From: DATBHZ01 sp036557185
Lineage (GTDB): Bacteria > Actinomycetota > Acidimicrobiia > IMCC26256 > JAENVU01
Length of the DNA stretch: 8,575 nt
Assembly: GCA_036557185.1 (NCBI GenBank)
Contig: DATBHZ010000148.1
Coordinates: 1 to 8,575, forward strand
Reading direction: 5' to 3'
The notes below the pieces were generated by a model, which was given only the letters and a program-made list of their open reading frames with translations, did no database searches and had not been told where the DNA came from. The position numbers were made by a program, and so were the translations under genes. This document shows positions 5,323 through 8,575 of the stretch, piece after piece (position 1 is the first letter of the stretch; each line of letters begins with the position of its first letter).

Positions 5323-6060
5323 ATGCCGGATCGAGCTGAGGACATCAGTATCCAGGGGCCTTCGGGCGACGTACCCGCATTTGCTGCCGTACCCGACGGC
5401 CCGGCACGCGGCGGGATCGTGGTGATCCAGGAGGCATTCGGGCTCACCGGCCACATCAAGAGCATCTGCAACCGCCTCGCCGACGCAGGCTGGACGGCGG
5501 TCGCGCCGGCGCTCTTCCATCGCTCGAGCGCACCGGCACCGGTGTTCGAATACGACGATTTCGAGGGCCTCATGCCGGTCATGGGGTCGCTGACTGCGGA
5601 CGGCCTCACGAGCGACGTCGACGCCGCATTCTCGGAGCTCGAGCGCCGCGGCATCACGGCCGAGCAGTCGGGCATCGTCGGGTTCTGCATGGGAGGCAGC
5701 GTCACGCTCGCCACCGCCGCCCGCAAGGCCGTCGGCGCCGCCGTCACGTTCTACGGGGGCGGGCTGGCACAAGGGCGATTCGGGTATCCGGCGCTCCTCT
5801 CGCTCGGGTCGTCGATCCGCACACCCTGGCTGGGTCTGTTCGGCGATCGCGACCAGGGCATACCGGCCCAACAGGTCGAGAGACTGCGAGTGGCGGCGGA
5901 ATCTGCGCCGGTCCCGACGGAGATCGTGCGTTATCCGGACGCGCAGCACGGCTTCAACTGCGATGATCGACCTGCGGTCTACAACGAAGCGGCGGCGTCC
6001 GATGCGTGGCGACGCACGCTCGCCTGGTTCGACAACTACTGCCAAGCAAACAACAAGTGA
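5323..6060 (+). CDS. Dienelactone hydrolase family protein (carboxymethylenebutenolidase-like)
   Basis: A 245-residue alpha/beta hydrolase of the dienelactone hydrolase family, the usual length. The nucleophile is a cysteine in GFCMGG (Cys122), the form typical of true dienelactone hydrolases. Glu37 in QEAFG matches the glutamate that holds the Cys in its resting state, the acid is Asp175 or Asp177 in FGDRD, and the base is His209 in QHGF. Family members open the lactone ring of 4-carboxymethylenebut-2-en-4-olide in chloroaromatic degradation, but many act on other lactones or esters. There is no chlorocatechol dioxygenase or cycloisomerase nearby, so the substrate is unknown. No signal peptide; cytoplasmic. 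The ATG start fits the family N-terminus, with residues 8-11 forming the first strand. It is the first gene of a probable two-gene unit with the cyclase downstream. Confidence 0.88.
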   Translation: MPDRAEDISIQGPSGDVPAFAAVPDGPARGGIVVIQEAFGLTGHIKSICNRLADAGWTAVAPALFHRSSAPAPVFEYDDFEGLMPVMGSLTADGLTSDVDAAFSELERRGITAEQSGIVGFCMGGSVTLATAARKAVGAAVTFYGGGLAQGRFGYPALLSLGSSIRTPWLGLFGDRDQGIPAQQVERLRVAAESAPVPTEIVRYPDAQHGFNCDDRPAVYNEAAASDAWRRTLAWFDNYCQANNK

Positions 6061-6067
6061 CAACCAG

Positions 6068-6712
6068 ATGAACGACGGCACAATCTCCGAGTCATCCGCG
6101 TTCCCTGGCGTCCCGCCAGGGCGTGATGCGGTCGTGCGCGGCGCGGGCACCGCTCCGGCGACCTCGGGGATGGAGACGCCGCGCGAGCTCGCGGATGCCA
6201 TCCCGCTCGTCGAGCGGTCGTTCGCCTTCGTCGACCTTTGCGGCTTCACCCAATTCATCGCGAGCGAGGGCGAGCACGCGGCAATCGACGCTCTGCACAC
6301 GTTTCGCGGGCTGACCCGCGAGATCGCGACGCGCCGGGGCGTTCCCGTGGCGAAGTGGCTGGGCGACGGCGCGATGCTGGTCGGCCTCGAGGTGGGCCCG
6401 ACGATCGCAGCCGGCGCGGAGCTCATCGCGCGCTATCGGGGACAGACGCTCACCCTCCGCGGTGGCATCGCCCACGGTTGGGTCCTGCTGTTCGACGGTG
6501 ACGACTACATCGGCCGACCCGCGAACCTGGCCGCGCGCCTCTGCCAGGCCGCGGGACCGGGCGAGCTGCTCGCGATCGGCTACCCCGCGCAGCTGCTCCC
6601 CCGATGGGTGCAGGTCGGCGGCACGCGCACGATCGAGCTCCACGGCATCGGTCAGATCGATCACGTGCAGGAGCTCGGGATCGTCCCCAACGTCGAGATG
6701 CCCCCGCACTGA
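6068..6712 (+). CDS. Stand-alone class III adenylate cyclase catalytic domain protein
   Basis: A 214-residue protein made essentially of one class III nucleotide cyclase domain from about residue 50 to the end. Residues needed for catalysis are visible: metal-binding Asp56 in FVDLCGF, Asp100 in KWLGDG, adenine-selecting Lys97 and Asp146 (in DDYIG), and transition-state Asn153 and Arg157 in NLAARL. This pattern predicts an active homodimeric enzyme making cAMP rather than cGMP. No transmembrane, HAMP, GAF or receiver domain is present. Residues 1-45 are Gly/Pro/Ala-rich and probably disordered. The start is uncertain: the ATG at 6068 lies 7 bases after the hydrolase stop but has no good ribosome binding site, and the ATG at 6170 (Met35) is a plausible alternative that keeps the whole domain. 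Probably co-transcribed with the hydrolase; the signal it senses is unknown. Confidence 0.85.
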   Translation: MNDGTISESSAFPGVPPGRDAVVRGAGTAPATSGMETPRELADAIPLVERSFAFVDLCGFTQFIASEGEHAAIDALHTFRGLTREIATRRGVPVAKWLGDGAMLVGLEVGPTIAAGAELIARYRGQTLTLRGGIAHGWVLLFDGDDYIGRPANLAARLCQAAGPGELLAIGYPAQLLPRWVQVGGTRTIELHGIGQIDHVQELGIVPNVEMPPH

Positions 6713-6751
6713 CGCCGCCCCGCCGAGCCCGAGCGGAGCGATCGAGTGCGC

Positions 6752-7015
6752 TTAAGTGACGAACTTCGTCGGCAGCGCGGCGATCAACAGCCCCAGCGCG
6801 AAGCCGACGACGGCGGCGACGATCACCCACTTGCCGAGCTGCTCGCCGCGCCGGAGCGCAACGACGCCGAGCACGAGCGCCACCGGTGCGAGAACGTACG
6901 GAAAGATCCACACCGCGAACCCGGCGAGGCCGAACCCGGCGATCGCGCAGATGCGTCCCGGCGGGATGCCCGTCCCCTCGGACGCACGCGTCGTTGGCGA
7001 TTCCACGTCGAACAC
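6752..7015 (-). CDS. Small two-helix membrane protein (DUF4190-like)
   Basis: An 87-residue protein with a short polar N-terminus (residues 1-20) and two hydrophobic segments at about 22-53 and 62-81, joined by a short basic loop (ALRRGEQLGK). The order 'hydrophobic - LVLGVVALRRG - hydrophobic with GFALGLL' resembles DUF4190-type actinobacterial membrane proteins of unknown function. The frame is open further upstream, but that part is Arg/Gly/Ser-rich without domain character and would run into the divergent cupin gene. I therefore prefer the GTG at 7015, giving an N-terminus (M)FDVESPTTR; a GTG three codons later is also possible. The ribosome binding site is weak. The gene diverges from the cupin gene and converges on the cyclase gene, with 39 bases between. 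Function unknown. Confidence 0.6.
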   Translation of the reverse strand: MFDVESPTTRASEGTGIPPGRICAIAGFGLAGFAVWIFPYVLAPVALVLGVVALRRGEQLGKWVIVAAVVGFALGLLIAALPTKFVT

Positions 7016-7041
7016 GGTACCGCCGGTCCCCCGCCGCGATC

Positions 7042-7080
7042 CGCTCGCGCGTTCGACCGTCTGGCCGGGCCTGGCGAGCG
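7042..7080. repeat. Inverted repeat in the divergent intergenic region
   Basis: CGCTCGC (7042-7048) and GCGAGCG (7074-7080) are a perfect 7-base inverted repeat with a 25-base spacer, between the membrane protein gene and the cupin gene. A -10-like TAGCCT (7086-7091) for the cupin gene lies just downstream. It could be an operator, but GC-rich repeats of this size arise by chance, so support is weak. Confidence 0.25.
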
Positions 7081-7108
7081 CTCGGTAGCCTCGAAGCCCA
7101 GGCCCTTT

Positions 7109-7115
7109 GAGGAGG
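7109..7115 (+). promoter_or_regulatory. Strong ribosome binding site of the cupin gene
   Basis: GAGGAGG six bases before the ATG at 7122 is the strongest Shine-Dalgarno sequence in the window. It fixes the start at 7122 rather than at the in-frame TTG at 7107, which overlaps it. Confidence 0.75.
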
Positions 7116-7121
7116 CGCTGC

Positions 7122-7511
7122 ATGGACGTTCGCTCGATCGAAGACGTCGCACCGGTCGTGGAGCACAACGGCACGGTCCCCGTCTGGTGGCTGGTGAATC
7201 CCCGCGAGATGAAGGAGATCACCGACGGCGGCTACCTGGAGCTCGCGAACGAGTTCGAGGTTGCGGGCGGCTCGTACGTGTTCCCGCACACGCACCCGAC
7301 GCACGAGTTCTATTACGTCACCTCCGGCCGCGGCATCATGACGATCGCCGACGAGGATCGCGAGATCGCACAGGGAGACCTCGTCTACATCCCGCCGGAA
7401 ACGGTGCACTCGCTCAAACCGATCAGCGACAACGCGCCGATTCACTGCTTCTGCTTCGCGGTCGGTGTCAAGGGCGCCGGGCCGATCGACTACACGACCC
7501 ATCCCGAGTAG
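7122..7511 (+). CDS. Small single-domain cupin protein
   Basis: A 129-residue cupin. Motif 1 is complete: Gly50, His56, His58, Glu62 and Gly69 (FPHTHPTHEFYYVTSG), matching G-x5-HxH-x3-E-x6-G. Motif 2 is GDLVYIPPETVH with His96. The four ligands His56, His58, Glu62 and His96 should bind one divalent metal (Fe, Mn, Ni or Zn). Small cupins of this type include dioxygenases, isomerases and sugar- or effector-binding proteins, and the exact activity cannot be read from sequence. There is no HTH, so it is not an AraC-type regulator. The stop is two bases before the GTG of the aldo/keto reductase gene, so the two are almost surely co-translated and may act on the same carbonyl or keto-acid substrate (inference). 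Confidence 0.87.
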   Translation: MDVRSIEDVAPVVEHNGTVPVWWLVNPREMKEITDGGYLELANEFEVAGGSYVFPHTHPTHEFYYVTSGRGIMTIADEDREIAQGDLVYIPPETVHSLKPISDNAPIHCFCFAVGVKGAGPIDYTTHPE

Positions 7512-7513
7512 CC

Positions 7514-8464
7514 GTGCGATACCAGGCCCTCGGGACGTCGGGGCTCACGGTCTCGCGCATCGGCCTCGGAGCCAACAACTTCGGCAGGCGCGTCGACCTC
7601 GCGCGCACCAGGACGGTGGTCGACGCGGCACTCGACGCCGGCATCACGCTCGTCGACACGGCCGACATCTACGGCGATCGGAACAGCGAGAGCTTCCTCG
7701 GTGAGGTGCTGGAGGGCAGACGCGACCAGGTCGTCCTTGCGACCAAATTCGGCATGGACATGGGGGGCGAGCTCGGCCCGGACTGGGGCGCACGCGGCTC
7801 TCGGCGCTACATCCGGCGCGCCGTCGAGGCATCGCTCCGAAAGCTGCGGACGGACTGGATCGACCTGTACCAGTACCACGTGCCCGACGGCGTCACGCCC
7901 GCGGCGGAGACGCTCGCCACGCTCGACGAGATCGTGCGCGAGGGCAAGGTGCGCTACATCGGCTCGTCGAACTTCGCCGGATGGCAGGTCGCGGACGCCG
8001 AGTGGACCGCACGATCGGCCGGGGGCACACCGTTCGTGAGCGCGCAGAACAACTACAGCCTGCTCGACAGATCCGCGGAGCGCGAGCTCGTCCCGGCCTG
8101 CGCGCGCTTCGGCATCGGGATCCTGCCCTACTTCCCCCTCGCGAGCGGCTTGCTCAGCGGCAAGTACCGCCGGGGCGAGCCCGCGCCGTCCGGAACGCGC
8201 CTCGAAGCGAGTGTCGGGTCGATGCGCGACCGCGTCTTCGACGCGCTCGAGAAGCTCGAGGCGTTCGCACAGGAACGGGGCGTCACGATGCTCGACGTGG
8301 CGATCGGGTGGCTCGCGAGCCGCCCAGCTGTCGGCTCGGTCATCGCCGGAGCGACGCGGCCCGAGCAGGTCCAGGCGAACGTGGCGGCGGGCGAATGGGA
8401 GCCTTCGGCCGACGACTGCGCTGCGCTGGATGCGATCGTGCGGCCGGGCTCGAAGGTGAACTAG
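7514..8464 (+). CDS. Aldo/keto reductase
   Basis: A 316-residue NADPH-dependent aldo/keto reductase with TIM-barrel fold, reducing an aldehyde or ketone to an alcohol (or the reverse). The catalytic tetrad is visible: Asp48 and Tyr53 in DTADIYG, Lys78 in ATKFG and His122 in LYQYH. Other family blocks are GTSGLTVSRIGLG (7-19), RYIGSSNF (147-154), the LASG-LLSGKYRRGE region typical of the AKR groups related to potassium-channel beta subunits and YajO/YghZ-like proteins, and SVIAGATRPEQV near the C-terminus, which contacts the NADP adenosine phosphate. The start is the GTG at 7514, two bases after the cupin stop. It gives the expected family N-terminus; the longer frame upstream is a shadow of other genes. 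Substrate unknown. Its stop lies within a near-palindrome shared with the convergent gene. Confidence 0.92.
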   Translation: MRYQALGTSGLTVSRIGLGANNFGRRVDLARTRTVVDAALDAGITLVDTADIYGDRNSESFLGEVLEGRRDQVVLATKFGMDMGGELGPDWGARGSRRYIRRAVEASLRKLRTDWIDLYQYHVPDGVTPAAETLATLDEIVREGKVRYIGSSNFAGWQVADAEWTARSAGGTPFVSAQNNYSLLDRSAERELVPACARFGIGILPYFPLASGLLSGKYRRGEPAPSGTRLEASVGSMRDRVFDALEKLEAFAQERGVTMLDVAIGWLASRPAVGSVIAGATRPEQVQANVAAGEWEPSADDCAALDAIVRPGSKVN

Positions 8465-8478
8465 CGACCGGCTGCTAG
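8461..8478. repeat. Near-palindrome holding the two convergent stop codons
   Basis: CTAGC (8461-8465) and GCTAG (8474-8478) are perfect inverted arms around an 8-base centre, GACCGGCT, whose CCGG core is also symmetric. Only one internal pair mismatches and one is G-T. The aldo/keto reductase TAG (8462-8464) and the minus-strand TAG (8475-8477) sit at symmetric positions. It may form a small bidirectional hairpin, but there is no T-tract on either side. Confidence 0.4.
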
Positions 8479-8575
8479 GAAGCGCTCACCTTCTTGAGGG
8501 TCTCGAGCGCGCGGTCCGCGTGCACACTCATGCGCACCTCGCTCTTGATCACGTCGAGGATCTGACGGTCCTGAC
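8475..8575 (-). CDS. 3' end of an unidentified gene, C-terminal 32 residues
   Basis: Reading leftward from the window edge, the frame encodes 32 codons (QDRQILDVIKSEVRMSVHAD followed by RALETLKKVSAS) and ends with TAG. The segment is amphipathic and helical-looking, and no stop interrupts it before the edge. It is not enough to name a family. The layout, convergent with the aldo/keto reductase and separated by 10 bases, supports a real gene. The start and most of the protein lie outside the window. Confidence 0.55.
   Translation of the reverse strand, partial: QDRQILDVIKSEVRMSVHADRALETLKKVSAS

Noticed and set aside
6758..6770. Palindrome GACGAA-C-TTCGTC near the end of the membrane protein gene, considered as a terminator
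   Set aside because: It is inside coding sequence (codons for Thr-Lys-Phe-Val), has a very short stem and loop, and has no T-tract.
7016..7222. N-terminal extension of the small membrane protein (to 156 residues)
   Set aside because: It overlaps the start of the divergent cupin gene and has no domain character; the GTG at 7015 gives a compact protein.
6746..7513. Upstream extension of the aldo/keto reductase frame (to 572 residues)
   Set aside because: The extra 256 codons overlap the cupin gene and the minus-strand membrane protein gene, and are charged and low-complexity. The family N-terminus begins exactly at the GTG at 7514.

Overview
The window is high-GC DNA with tightly packed, overlapping genes, ATG/GTG starts, mycobacterial-style FadE, MaoC-like and Mcr-like proteins and probable leaderless promoters. 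This suggests an actinobacterium (Actinomycetota) with steroid- or branched-lipid-degrading ability. No rRNA, tRNA or marker protein fixes the genus. I see no mobile element, CRISPR array, integrase or attachment site.

Region 1 (18-4401, +) is a translationally coupled five-gene acyl-CoA catabolic operon: acyl-CoA dehydrogenase A, an alpha-methylacyl-CoA racemase-like family III CoA enzyme, two single hot-dog (MaoC/FAS1-dehydratase-like) proteins, and acyl-CoA dehydrogenase B. The two dehydrogenases have complementary motif losses and the two hot-dog proteins split the hydratase motifs between them. This is the layout expected of obligate heteromers like those that shorten the cholesterol side chain in mycobacteria (FadE pairs and ChsH1/ChsH2). 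Racemization, dehydrogenation and hydration of an alpha-methyl-branched acyl-CoA would then be encoded together; the thiolase or aldolase step is not in the window.

Region 2 (4402-5322) holds a 46-residue Cys/His-rich small protein whose ribosome binding site lies inside a 13-bp interrupted hairpin ending at the base before the start codon. Convergent to it, with stop codons overlapping on one CTAG, is a 147-residue protein with a histone-H1-like basic tail, a probable coiled coil and a C-terminal helix-turn-helix. The 233-bp gap upstream of that gene, facing a divergent hydrolase gene, contains three copies of ATGTGCA, nested inverted repeats and -10-like hexamers 6-8 bases from both start codons.

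Region 3 (5323-6712, +) is a dienelactone hydrolase family gene followed 7 bases later by a stand-alone class III adenylate cyclase with a full catalytic residue set.

Region 4 (6752-8575) has a small two-helix membrane protein (-), a divergent cupin plus aldo/keto reductase pair (+), and the 3' end of an unidentified gene (-) entering from the right edge. The two convergent genes at the right end terminate in one near-palindrome.
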